NCBI GenBank assembly: GCA_964496575.1 | Contig: CAZCAC010000116.1 | Coordinates: 1-28,034 of the forward strand | Length of the DNA: 28,034 nucleotides | Origin: CAZCAC01 sp964496575 | Lineage (GTDB): Bacteria; Planctomycetota; UBA1135; GCA-002686595 | Direction of reading: 5' to 3' | Shown: positions 15,861-23,767 of the stretch, one piece after another | Position numbering within the stretch: position 1 is the first letter of the stretch | Layout of the letters: each line of letters starts with the position of its first letter | The notes under the pieces: model-generated | The model's input: only the letters and a program-made list of their open reading frames with translations | The model's database searches: none | What the model was told of the DNA's origin: nothing | Translations under genes and position numbers: made by a program

Positions 15861-16485
15861 AGTCACCCAGCTGATGCTCGCCACCAAGGGCGGCGACGGA
15901 CAGGCCTTCGATATCCTGGTGCGGAAGCTCCGCACGCGAGCCTTCCAGATCGCCCACTCCCTGGTGGGTTCCCGAGAGGACGCCCTCGACCTGGCCCAGG
16001 AAACCTTCATGAAGGTCTTCCGGGCCCGCTCCACGTTCCGCGAGGGCGACCCCTTCCTCCCCTGGTTCCACCGCATCCTCCGCAACACCTGCTTCAGCTT
16101 CCTCCGGAAGCGGGGGCGGCTGCGGAAGATCTCCATCTCGGCCGGTCGGGGCCCTGGTGCAGAGGACGAAGGGGACTGGGAGCTCGTCGACACCGGACCC
16201 GCGCCGAGCGACCGGATCGAAAGGGAGGAGTGCGCCACTGCGTTCCACGAGGCGATGAAGTTCCTGTCCGCGCGTGATCGGGAGATCCTGATCCTGAGGC
16301 ACTACCGCGATCTATCCTACAAGGAGATCGCCGTGTCGCTGGGGATCCCCCAGGGCACGGTCATGTCCCGCCTCTTCCACGCGCGTCGTCGGCTCCGCGA
16401 GCGACTGGAGAATCAACTCGAGAAGATGACGGTCCCGAACGGCGAATCCGCCGGCGGGTCCCCGGAGAAGAACAAGAAGAAATGA
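15850..16485 (+). CDS. ECF-family RNA polymerase sigma factor
   Basis: A 211-residue sigma-70 family protein of the extracytoplasmic function group. Region 2 spans about 20-90, with the core-binding/-10 motif DALDLAQETFMKVFRAR (44-60) and the FLPWFHRILRN helix. A variable linker (95-125) follows, then region 4 at about 130-188 with the helix-turn-helix LSYKEIAVSLGIPQGTVMSRL, which reads the -35 element. The ATG at 15850 is preferred over TTG 15811 because homology starts there, but its ribosome binding site is weak. Its stop overlaps the start of a membrane protein gene (ATGA), the usual arrangement for a cognate anti-sigma factor. It probably autoregulates this operon, although no promoter motif could be confirmed. 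Confidence 0.95.
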   Translation: MDTEVTQLMLATKGGDGQAFDILVRKLRTRAFQIAHSLVGSREDALDLAQETFMKVFRARSTFREGDPFLPWFHRILRNTCFSFLRKRGRLRKISISAGRGPGAEDEGDWELVDTGPAPSDRIEREECATAFHEAMKFLSARDREILILRHYRDLSYKEIAVSLGIPQGTVMSRLFHARRRLRERLENQLEKMTVPNGESAGGSPEKNKKK

Positions 16486-16928
16486 CTACCCACAAGGGGC
16501 ATCCGAGCCGGGACGAGCTCTTGGTCATGGCTTTCGTCGATGACCAGCTGGCACCGGAGGTGCGTGACGAACTGCAGGAGCGGATGGTGAACGAGCCGGA
16601 GCTCCGTCGCATGGTCGTCGAGTACCAGAAGCTGGAGCTGATCGCGAGGCAATGCGCCCCACCGGAGCCCGCCGACCACGAGTGGAAACGACTCGAGGAG
16701 GAGGTGCTGCGGAGGGGAGCGTTCAGCCTCGGGTTCGGCCTGCTTCTCGCGGGCGGCGTCGGGATCATCGGCTGGACGGCGTTCGCGGTCTTCCAGTCGG
16801 AGCTCGACGCCTTCGGCAAGCTCTTCTGCGGCGCGCTGCTCGCCGGCTTCACCCTGCTCTTGATCCTGAAGCTGCGCGATCGATTGCGCCTCCTACCCTT
16901 CGACCCCTACACCGAAGTGAAGCGATGA
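16482..16928 (+). CDS. Putative transmembrane anti-sigma factor, zinc ligands absent
   Basis: A 148-residue protein with a helical N-terminal cytoplasmic region. Residues 10-45 (RDELLVMAFVDDQLAPEVRD onward) match the pattern of anti-sigma N-domains, but the HxxxCxxC zinc ligands are missing: the expected Cys-Pro-x-Cys segment reads NEPELRRM. Two hydrophobic segments follow (about 82-104 and 112-131), with a short loop between and a basic tail. It starts inside the sigma gene's stop codon and the next gene starts inside its own stop, giving a tightly coupled trio. By position and topology it should hold the ECF sigma at the membrane. This rests on context more than on sequence identity. Confidence 0.7.
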   Translation: MTTHKGHPSRDELLVMAFVDDQLAPEVRDELQERMVNEPELRRMVVEYQKLELIARQCAPPEPADHEWKRLEEEVLRRGAFSLGFGLLLAGGVGIIGWTAFAVFQSELDAFGKLFCGALLAGFTLLLILKLRDRLRLLPFDPYTEVKR

Positions 16929-17242
16929 TCGTCTGCACCACCGACACGATCCCCGGCAAGGAGATCGTCGAAGTCCTCGGCCTGGTGCGGGGCAGCGCGG
17001 TGCGCGCCCGCCACGTGGGCAAGGACATCGGCGCCTTCCTCACCAACATCGTCGGGGGCGAGATGGTCGAGTACACCAAGCTCCTGGCCGAGGTGCGCGA
17101 GCAGTCCCTCGACCGGATGAAGGAGGAGGCGCGCGCCCGGGGCGCCAACGCCGTCGTGGCGGTGCGCTTCGCCGGGACCGAGATCGCCTCCGGGGCGGCG
17201 GAGATCCTCATCTACGGGACGGCGGTCCGGATCGAGGAGTAG
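16925..17242 (+). CDS. YbjQ/UPF0145 family protein
   Basis: A 105-residue protein covering the whole YbjQ (DUF74, 'heavy-metal-binding') family. It opens with CTTDTIPGKEIVEVLGLVRG, followed by a GGEMVEYTKLLAEVREQSLDRM helix, the ARARGANAVVAVRF segment, and a closing ILIYGTAVRI strand. Members form pentamers; their biochemical role is not settled and the metal-binding label is not well supported. The start overlaps the anti-sigma stop (ATGA), so it is translated as the third member of the sigma operon. That link suggests it acts in, or reports on, the response controlled by the sigma factor. Confidence 0.9.
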   Translation: MIVCTTDTIPGKEIVEVLGLVRGSAVRARHVGKDIGAFLTNIVGGEMVEYTKLLAEVREQSLDRMKEEARARGANAVVAVRFAGTEIASGAAEILIYGTAVRIEE

Positions 17243-17250
17243 GCGAAGGC

Positions 17251-17280
17251 GCGGGCCCTTCGGCCGCGATTCTGGCCCGC
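17251..17280 (+). terminator. Possible terminator of the sigma operon
   Basis: GCGGGCC (17251-17257) and GGCCCGC (17274-17280) form a perfect 7-bp stem 8 bases after the YbjQ-family stop, followed by CCTTTACTC. The loop is long (16 bases) and the T-run short, so this is only a moderate Rho-independent candidate. The rest of the 183-base gap up to 17425 shows no clear promoter. Confidence 0.4.
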
Positions 17281-17425
17281 CCTTTACTCACCCCTGGCGG
17301 GCCCGGGCCGTAGGGAGACGGTATCCTCCCGGGATCGCTGAACCCGCGGCGGCGCTCCCCGTTGAGGGCGAAGCAGCTCCCTCCTCCCTCCTGGCCCGAC
17401 CCCCGCGTCGGGTGATCCGAATCCC

Positions 17426-19165
17426 ATGGCACGCACGACGCTCCTCCCCCTCTGGCTCCTCCTGCTCCTCCCCGCCCTCCTCGCCGCCACCCCGGCGGCG
17501 CAGAAGCCCACCGCGGAGGTCGACCTCAAGAGCGAGATCGACAAGAGCATCCGCTGGCTCCGCTCGAGCCAGACCCCCGACGGCAGCTACGGCGGCGGGG
17601 TGGAGGGCACCGCCTGGGCCCTGCAGGCGTTCGCCACCTCGCCGCGCGCGTACACCCGCCGCGACGGCCCGTTCGTCGCCGGCGCGCTCGACTACCTCGC
17701 GGGGCGCCAGGGGGAGAAGGGTGAGATCCACGACGAAGGCGCGGAACCGCTCGACCAGATCGGCCAGTCGACCCTCGCCTGGCTGGCGCTCTCCCACTTC
17801 GAGGACCCCGCGAGCCAGGCGGTCAGATCGCGCCTCGCCGGGTACTTCCAGGCTCCGCCGACCATCGCCGCCGACCCGAAGCTGTCCCCCGAGGAGGCGC
17901 GCGCCCTCTCCGCGAAACGACTCGCGGAGCGCCGGGCCGACTTCTCCTGGGGCGGCAAGCAGGGCGCGGTGGTACACACCTCCGCGGCGCTGGTCGAGCT
18001 CTCCCGCTGCTACCGGGTGCTGAAACCGAAGGCCAGCCCGGCGGAGAAGGCCACGCTGCTTCCGCCCTTCGACGACGCCGACCGAAAGAGCACGGTCACT
18101 TCGATGCGCAAGGGCGCCCTCTTCCTGATCGCGGTCAGTGAGAACGGCAAGTGGGGCGCCCCCGGTCAGCCGGAGGCGGGGCTCACCGCGATGGCCATCG
18201 GCGCGCTGCTGGCCTTGCCCGAGCCGCGGCCGGAGGAAGTGCAGAAGGTGATCGACGACGGCCTCGACTGGCTCGCCTCGTTGCAGGACGGAACAGATGG
18301 TTCGATTCACGACGGCAAGCTGAAGAACTACATCACCTCGGCGGCGATCCTGGCCCTGGTGGCCGGCGGGAAGGAGAAGCACGCGCCGGTGATCGAGAAG
18401 GCGCGCCGCTTCCTGATCGCGCTGCAGGCGGACGAGGGGGAAGGCTACAGCGAAGGCGACCTCTACTACGGCGGGATCGGGTACGGGGGGGACGAGCGCC
18501 CCGACCTCTCCAACCTGCAGATGGCGCTGGAAGCGCTGGCCGCCGCCGGTACGGAGCCGGAGGACGAGAGCTTCCGCCGCGCGCTGAAGTTCCTCGAGCG
18601 GGTCCAGAACCGCTCGGAGTCGAGCGACGTGAAGATCGAGGGCGAGGACGGCGCCGTGATCCGCGCGGGCGACGACGGCGGCGCGAGCTACATGCCCGGA
18701 GAGTCCAAGGCGGGCTTTGCGGTCCTGGCCGACGGCACCAAGGTGCCCCGCTCCTACGGTTCGATGACCTACGCCCTCCTGAAGGGCTTCATCTTCGCCG
18801 GGCTCTCGAAGGACGATCCGCGAATGGTCGCGGCCTGGGAGTGGATCGGCGCGAACTACACCCTCGACGTCAACCCGGGCTTCGAGGCCTCGGAGGATCC
18901 GACCGCCTCCTACCAGGGGCTCTTCTACTACTTCCACACCATGGCCAAGGCGCTCGACCTTTACGGGGAAGAGCTGGTGGTCGACGGATCGGGAGCCGAG
19001 CACCCCTGGCGCAAGCAGCTCTGCGGCCGGCTGATCGCGATGCAGCGCAAGGACGACGGATCGTGGCTGAACGAGAACGCCCCCCGCTGGTGGGAGGGCA
19101 ACCCGGTGCTGGCCACCTCCTACGCCCTGCTCACGCTGGGCACCGCGATGCCCGCGGAACGGTAG
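17426..19165 (+). CDS. Secreted prenyltransferase/squalene-cyclase-like repeat protein
   Basis: A 579-residue protein with a signal peptide (residues 1-25, LLPLWLLLLLPALLAA, cleavage near ATPAAQ). The rest is an alpha/alpha-toroid of the terpene cyclase/prenyltransferase type. QW-like motifs are visible at SSQTPDGSYGGG (about 47-58), SLQDGTDGSIHDG (about 285) and AMQRKDDGSWLNE (about 537). Helical repeats with AALAL/ALEAL patterns lie between. The cyclase catalytic DxDD is not seen, and an extracytoplasmic terpene cyclase would be unusual. It is more likely a non-enzymatic or unrelated binding protein of the type abundant in Planctomycetes. It stands alone, 183 bases after the sigma operon and 65 bases before the hydrolase gene. 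Confidence 0.8.
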   Translation: MARTTLLPLWLLLLLPALLAATPAAQKPTAEVDLKSEIDKSIRWLRSSQTPDGSYGGGVEGTAWALQAFATSPRAYTRRDGPFVAGALDYLAGRQGEKGEIHDEGAEPLDQIGQSTLAWLALSHFEDPASQAVRSRLAGYFQAPPTIAADPKLSPEEARALSAKRLAERRADFSWGGKQGAVVHTSAALVELSRCYRVLKPKASPAEKATLLPPFDDADRKSTVTSMRKGALFLIAVSENGKWGAPGQPEAGLTAMAIGALLALPEPRPEEVQKVIDDGLDWLASLQDGTDGSIHDGKLKNYITSAAILALVAGGKEKHAPVIEKARRFLIALQADEGEGYSEGDLYYGGIGYGGDERPDLSNLQMALEALAAAGTEPEDESFRRALKFLERVQNRSESSDVKIEGEDGAVIRAGDDGGASYMPGESKAGFAVLADGTKVPRSYGSMTYALLKGFIFAGLSKDDPRMVAAWEWIGANYTLDVNPGFEASEDPTASYQGLFYYFHTMAKALDLYGEELVVDGSGAEHPWRKQLCGRLIAMQRKDDGSWLNENAPRWWEGNPVLATSYALLTLGTAMPAER

Positions 19166-19230
19166 CTTCCCCCGCGACAAACCGACCTGAGCCTCTTCCT
19201 TCGCCCGCGGCGATTTCCTAGGCTCCCCGC

Positions 19231-20115
19231 ATGTTCCCCGTGCGCGTCTATCGCCGTCTGGACCCGGACCTGCCGCGAACCGGCAAGATGACCTTGCAGG
19301 TGGAGGAGCGGTGGTTCGACCTCACCGAGTACCTCTGGAGGCAGGAGATGCCGATGCTCGTGTCCGCCCTGTGCCGGCGCGAGCTGTTCCACCCCGACCG
19401 GATCGAGGTCTGGCTGGACCAGGCCCGGCTTCCGGAGGTGGACCCGGTCGGCGAGGAGGATCCGCTGCTCCCGCCCCTGCTCCCGGTCGAAGTGGGCAAG
19501 ATCCTCGCCCTGGGCAAGAACTTCCGGGCCCACGCCGCGGAGTTCTCCGAGGAGGTTCCCGAGGAGCCCCTCTATTTCAACAAGCTACCCGAGACCCTTC
19601 GTGGACACATGTCCACGGTCGGCCCGCCCGCCGGGTACGAGGATCGCCTCGATCACGAGGTGGAGCTGGCGGTGATCATCGGCAACGAAGCGAGCCGGGT
19701 CCCGGCGGCATCGGCGCTGCACGCCGTCTCGGGCTACAGCGTGGCCAACGACCTGACCCTGCGCACCATCCAGGGAACGGACCGGGACAAGAAGTTTCCC
19801 TGGTTCCGGGCCAAGAACTTCGACGGTGCCTGTCCGCTCGGCCCGTGCTTCGTCCCCGCGGAGCACCTGGACATCTCGGAGCTTCGCGTGACCGCCGAGG
19901 TCAACGGCGAGCTGCGCCAGGATGGCAACCTGTCCGACCTGGTGGTCGACGTGCCGACCGCGATCTCCTATCTGTCGAACCACCTGACCCTCTACCCCGG
20001 CGACATCGTCCTGATGGGAACGCCGGCCGGCGTGGGACCGCTGGAGGATGGGGACGTGGTGACCTGCCGGATCGAGAGGATCGGCGAGCTGACGTCGGTG
20101 GTCAGGCGCGGCTGA
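19231..20115 (+). CDS. Fumarylacetoacetate hydrolase (FAH) family protein
   Basis: A 294-residue cytoplasmic enzyme with the FAH catalytic domain from about residue 90. The metal triad is clear: Glu143 and Glu145 in DHEVELAVIIG, and Asp174 in NDLTLR. The upstream LALGKNFRAHAAEF matches the family's 'GxNYxxHAxE' motif and carries the likely catalytic His. SDLVVDVPTAISYLS and YPGDIVLMGTPAGVGPLEDGD match the family C-terminal half. The N-terminal ~85 residues form the smaller leading domain. Family members hydrolyse, decarboxylate or hydrate beta-keto acids in aromatic or sugar-acid catabolism; no pathway neighbour allows a choice. The ribosome binding site is weak. It ends 4 bases from a convergent gene. 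Confidence 0.93.
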   Translation: MFPVRVYRRLDPDLPRTGKMTLQVEERWFDLTEYLWRQEMPMLVSALCRRELFHPDRIEVWLDQARLPEVDPVGEEDPLLPPLLPVEVGKILALGKNFRAHAAEFSEEVPEEPLYFNKLPETLRGHMSTVGPPAGYEDRLDHEVELAVIIGNEASRVPAASALHAVSGYSVANDLTLRTIQGTDRDKKFPWFRAKNFDGACPLGPCFVPAEHLDISELRVTAEVNGELRQDGNLSDLVVDVPTAISYLSNHLTLYPGDIVLMGTPAGVGPLEDGDVVTCRIERIGELTSVVRRG

Positions 20116-20119
20116 AGCT

Positions 20120-22024
20120 TCACTCGACGGAGCGCAACCACAGCACGACGCAGCGGTACTCGCCCGAGTCATTCGAGACGATCCGCCCGTCGGCGAAGAA
20201 GGTCGAGTCGACCACTTCCCACGACGCGTCACCGATCTCCAGGACTCGCGGCTCCTCGTCGAGCGAGACGCGGAAGACACCCTCCGCGTCGCTCCGACCG
20301 AGCGCGACGCCATCGGCGAGGATCTCCACTCCGCCCACCGGCGGGGCCTGGTGAACGCGCGCCATCGTCACCCAGGTGTCCAGCTCCGGCCGATCACCGC
20401 CGCCGCGCGCGTCGCGCAGCCACAGCTCCGCCCCCCACCCCGGCTCCAGCTCGAGGCAGATCGTGAGCTGGCTCGCTTCGACTTCCCCCGGGAGCTCGCC
20501 GTACCGCGGCCGGTAGCCGGGCTGGTACACCATCCAGGTGAACGACGTATCGGGAGAGACCTTCGCCGCCGGCACCCCCGGCGCCAGCAGCAGGCCTTCG
20601 GGGTTCCACCACCCGTCGGCACGGAAGACCGCCCGGAACTCCTCCAGCGGCTCCCCGGTCGCGGCGTCCTCGACCTCGAAGTGATAGGTCACCGGCGGTG
20701 CCGCGTCGTCGCAAGTGAAGGCGAGCCCTTCCGCCGGCCCGTCGAGCTCGACGGTGCGGGGCGCCCACGCGCGACCGTCGAGGGGGAACAGCGAGAGCTC
20801 CAGGTGCCCGACCGGCACGTCCTCGAAGAAGAAGGCGAGCCGGTCGTCCTCCTGCGTGAGGTTCCCCCACAGCGGGTCCCGCTCCAGCGGGTGCAACCAG
20901 CGCCGCACGCCTCCGCCGTCGATCGAGCGCAAGGAGAGGAGCGCCATCGGCGGAGCGCCCGCCTCGCCGCCGCGCAGGACCCCGGAGATCGCCCCGGCGA
21001 TCGGCACCTCGGGCAGCCGGATCCGGTACGCGCTCGTGCCCTCTTCCTCGATCGGGAGGTCGAGGTCGACGTCCTCGCGCCCGGCGCTCTCCACCCGCAG
21101 GTGGTACCGCCCCGGCTCGACCCCTTCCTCGAAGAAGAACGCGCCGTTGCGCAGGGTGTACACGCTCTGCCAGTCGGTGGACACCACCGGCAGCGCGCTG
21201 CCGGAGAGCTGGAAGAGCGAGACCCTCGCGTCGACCACCGGCCGCCCCGTCGCGTCGATCACCTGGCCGCCGAACGCGGCGTACTGCGCGAGCTCCAGCA
21301 CGACCGGCTCCTCGGCGACTCCGGTGGTTCGCTTCACCGGCGCGCGGGAGAAGCGGTCGGCGCCGTCCAGCCGCAGCTCGATCCGGGCGCGGTAGCGTGG
21401 ATCGGGTTCGAGCTCGACGGTCGGATAGCGGAGCCAGGGCGGCTCGCCCTTCCGGAGGGTCTGCCAAGACCAGTGGCGCTCCTCACCTTCCGCGTCGCGC
21501 TCGACCAGCCTCGCCTTCCACCGCTGGGGGTTGCGCACCGGCACGCTCATGAACTTCAGCCGGTAGCCGGGTCCGGTCTCGACGCGCAGGACGTGCTGCG
21601 TCTCCCCGGCGACCGCGTCGTCGTGGTCCAGCCGGAAGATCTGCGGCTCCAGCCACGGATCCTTCGGCTCGAAGCCCACCCGGGCGCTGACCTTGCCCAC
21701 GGGCAGCGGACGATCGGCGAAGAAGTAGCCACGCTCGTCGGTGCGCGCCAGGCTCAGCTCCCCCCGCCGTCGCAGTCGCACCCACAGCTCGGGCAACCCC
21801 TGGGCCGTGCGCGTATCGATCACCCGCCCGCGCAGGCGAGTCGTGGGGAGGTCGGCCGGGAAGGCCGGCCGCTCGACCGCGGGAGGGATCGGGGCCGACT
21901 CCTCCTCCGGCGATTCTACGGCTGGCGGATCGCTCTCGCCGCAAGCGAGGAGGAGTCCGACACAGAGCACGGCCCGGCCGAGGTGTCCACGCCTGGTCGC
22001 GGCGCCGGCTCTCACAAGGCCCAT
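20120..22024 (-). CDS. Putative lipoprotein with carboxypeptidase-regulatory-like domains
   Basis: A 634-residue protein with a lipoprotein signal: basic start (MGLVRAGAATRRGH), hydrophobic core and lipobox LLAC with Cys28. An acidic/proline linker (30-55) follows. At least three regulatory-like beta-sandwich units follow: about 62-135 (RGRVIDTRTAQGLPELWV then TDERGYFF), 245-325 (GGQVIDATGRPVVDARVSLF), and a C-terminal one near 570-605 (GRSDAEGVFRV). The middle part (330-520) has weaker strands. It shares architecture with the two giant proteins at 992-7261 but is not closely similar. Its ATG lies inside the SDR gene (13-base overlap), so the two are co-transcribed. Likely a surface protein of unknown ligand. 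Confidence 0.8.
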   Translation of the reverse strand: MGLVRAGAATRRGHLGRAVLCVGLLLACGESDPPAVESPEEESAPIPPAVERPAFPADLPTTRLRGRVIDTRTAQGLPELWVRLRRRGELSLARTDERGYFFADRPLPVGKVSARVGFEPKDPWLEPQIFRLDHDDAVAGETQHVLRVETGPGYRLKFMSVPVRNPQRWKARLVERDAEGEERHWSWQTLRKGEPPWLRYPTVELEPDPRYRARIELRLDGADRFSRAPVKRTTGVAEEPVVLELAQYAAFGGQVIDATGRPVVDARVSLFQLSGSALPVVSTDWQSVYTLRNGAFFFEEGVEPGRYHLRVESAGREDVDLDLPIEEEGTSAYRIRLPEVPIAGAISGVLRGGEAGAPPMALLSLRSIDGGGVRRWLHPLERDPLWGNLTQEDDRLAFFFEDVPVGHLELSLFPLDGRAWAPRTVELDGPAEGLAFTCDDAAPPVTYHFEVEDAATGEPLEEFRAVFRADGWWNPEGLLLAPGVPAAKVSPDTSFTWMVYQPGYRPRYGELPGEVEASQLTICLELEPGWGAELWLRDARGGGDRPELDTWVTMARVHQAPPVGGVEILADGVALGRSDAEGVFRVSLDEEPRVLEIGDASWEVVDSTFFADGRIVSNDSGEYRCVVLWLRSVE

Positions 22025-22737
22025 CCGCCACTCACCGGCAGGTCCGCTCCGACGACGTAGGAGGAGCGCGCCGAGCTGAGCCAGAGCACCGCCGCCGCGA
22101 CCTCTTCGGCTCGCCCCGGCCGGCCGAGGGGGATCTTCGCCTGCAGCTCCTCGTCCAGCGTCTCGGGGTGGGCGTGCGGGTGCGGGATCAGCCCCGGCGA
22201 GACGGTGTTCACGCGCACTCCGTGTGGCGCCTCCTCGAGTGCCAGCGAGCGCGCGTAGACCAGGAGCGCGGTCTTGGCCGAGGCGTACGCCGCGCTCTCG
22301 CGTCGGGGGCGCAGCCCGGAGATCCCCGCGCAGCCGAGGAACACGGCGGTCCCCCGCGACTCGCGCAGGAGCGGGCGCGCACAGTCGAAGGTCTGGACCG
22401 CGCTCGAGAGGTTGCTGTCCAGCACTGCGCGCCACTCCTCGCTGGTGGTCCCCTCCAGCTCCCCGGAGTGGTAGGCGCCGACGCAGTGCACCAGGTGATC
22501 GAGGCGGCCGTCGCGCTTGCGAACCTCGTTCATCACCCGGCACGCCGATCCAGCCTCGACCAGGTCGGCGCGATGAAGGCGCCCTTCGAAGCAACGCTCC
22601 TCCTCGCGGGCGAGCTCGACCGAGGAGCGCCAGACGACGTGCACGCGATCACCGCGCTCGCGCAGGGCCCTCGCCACCGCCAGGCCGATGCCGCGGATGC
22701 CGCCGGTGACCAACGAGACTCGACTCGGAGCGCTCAT
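22012..22737 (-). CDS. SDR-family NAD(P)-dependent oxidoreductase with atypical active site
   Basis: A 241-residue classical-length short-chain dehydrogenase. The cofactor motif is TGGIRGIG (11-18), Asn109 lies in the DSNLSSAV helix, and the catalytic Tyr151 and Lys155 are in YASAK. RVNTVSPGLI, PLGRPGRAEEVAAAVLWL and the closing GADLPVSGGW are FabG-like. The serine normally 13 residues before the tyrosine is Gly138 here, with Ser140 two residues later; some YmfI/pteridine-reductase-like members also deviate at this site. It probably reduces a carbonyl or pterin, or is a divergent 3-oxoacyl reductase. It is followed by an overlapping lipoprotein gene. A purine-rich stretch precedes the ATG. 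Confidence 0.92.
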   Translation of the reverse strand: MSAPSRVSLVTGGIRGIGLAVARALRERGDRVHVVWRSSVELAREEERCFEGRLHRADLVEAGSACRVMNEVRKRDGRLDHLVHCVGAYHSGELEGTTSEEWRAVLDSNLSSAVQTFDCARPLLRESRGTAVFLGCAGISGLRPRRESAAYASAKTALLVYARSLALEEAPHGVRVNTVSPGLIPHPHAHPETLDEELQAKIPLGRPGRAEEVAAAVLWLSSARSSYVVGADLPVSGGWAL

Positions 22738-22884
22738 GCCCCAGAGCCTACCCCCCCGGTCGCCTCCTGCAAGAGCCCGGCGCGGGGGGATGAGTGTTCG
22801 CCGTGGGGACCGTCCCTTCCACCTGCGGCGAACGCCACGCTACCCTCGATCCGCCCCCGATTACGCTACCTACCCGACAACGAC

Positions 22885-23643
22885 TCAGCGCACCCGCCCG
22901 AACCGCGAGAGCGGCCACAGACGCAGATCTACCTTGCCGCGAAGAAGGCTCCGGTGCACCTGCCCGAACTCGCGGCTGTCGGAGGAGTGCAGGCGGTTGT
23001 CCCCCAGCACGAAGTAGTGCCCCTCCGCCACTTCCTCGCAGAGGTGACTGTACGGGTCGGTCTGGTCGACGTAGGCCTCCTCTACCCGCTCCCCGTTGAC
23101 CCACAAGAGCCCCCCGGCCATCACCACCTCGTCACCGGGCAGCCCGATCACGCGCTTGATGTAGTCGAGCTCCGGGTCGAGCGGATAGCGCAGGACCACC
23201 ACGTCGCCGCGGTCGACCTTTTGGAAGAGGTAGCTGAACTGATCGATCAGGATCCGATCGCCGTCGTGGATCCCCGGCGCCATCGAGCTCCCGCGCACCA
23301 CCGAGAAGTTGAACGCGAAGAGGTAGAGGAACACCCCGGCCATGAGCACCCGGAGTGGAGTCCGGAACAGCAAGCCGACGCCGCGCAGCAGATCACGGAC
23401 CGACGGCAGGCGGCGCGGGCGAATCCGGGGCGGATCGAGAGGCAGCGCCTGGTCGGGGATCGTCGGAGCCAGGACCTGCGCGCGCTCGAGCTCATCGAGC
23501 TGCATCGGGTGCGGGGCCTCGCGAAGGCCCGGCTCACCAGGGCTCGCCTCGGCGACGCTCGTCCCACGCTCCGCGATCTCACCCGAGCGCTCGGGGTGCT
23601 CGCGAGGCGGCAACGGGGCCTCCGGCGGCGGGGTGGGGTCCAT
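22885..23643 (-). CDS. lepB: Signal peptidase I
   Basis: A 252-residue S26 serine protease that removes signal peptides from exported proteins at the outer face of the inner membrane. A Pro/Glu-rich cytoplasmic N-terminus (1-80) precedes one transmembrane helix (about 97-115, LRVLMAGVFLYLFAF). The catalytic region then has Ser120 in RGSSMAPG and the general base Lys163 in YIKRVIGLPGDEV. Box E is GDNRLHSSDSRE (214-224). The ATG at 23643 has GGGGAG directly against it, closer than ideal. An open frame continues upstream to 23865 but has no family resemblance and would run into the divergent ABC gene. The long disordered N-terminal tail is unusual. A 147-base gap follows before the SDR gene. Confidence 0.95.
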   Translation of the reverse strand: MDPTPPPEAPLPPREHPERSGEIAERGTSVAEASPGEPGLREAPHPMQLDELERAQVLAPTIPDQALPLDPPRIRPRRLPSVRDLLRGVGLLFRTPLRVLMAGVFLYLFAFNFSVVRGSSMAPGIHDGDRILIDQFSYLFQKVDRGDVVVLRYPLDPELDYIKRVIGLPGDEVVMAGGLLWVNGERVEEAYVDQTDPYSHLCEEVAEGHYFVLGDNRLHSSDSREFGQVHRSLLRGKVDLRLWPLSRFGRVR

Positions 23644-23767
23644 CTCCCCGGTATCGGCCCGAGACGGTCCCGGCCTTGATCGCGAGGCGACAGCATTCCC
23701 CTCGACGGCGGAGATCGCGGGAAGGAACCTTGAATCCGCCTTCCCGATGGGGAAGAACGGGGACCGG
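23644..23767. promoter_or_regulatory. Divergent gap between lepB and the ABC exporter operon
   Basis: A 124-base region between two divergent starts that should hold promoters for both. It contains CCTTGATCGCGAGG, a near-palindrome (one G-T mismatch) at about 23673-23686, which could bind a dimeric regulator. No convincing -35/-10 was identified. If the exporter start were the upstream ATG 23747 instead of 23768, the gap would shrink by 21 bases. Confidence 0.35.

Noticed and set aside
17426..19165. True squalene/hopene cyclase
   Set aside because: The protein has a signal peptide and lacks a visible DxDD; only the QW-type toroid repeats are shared.
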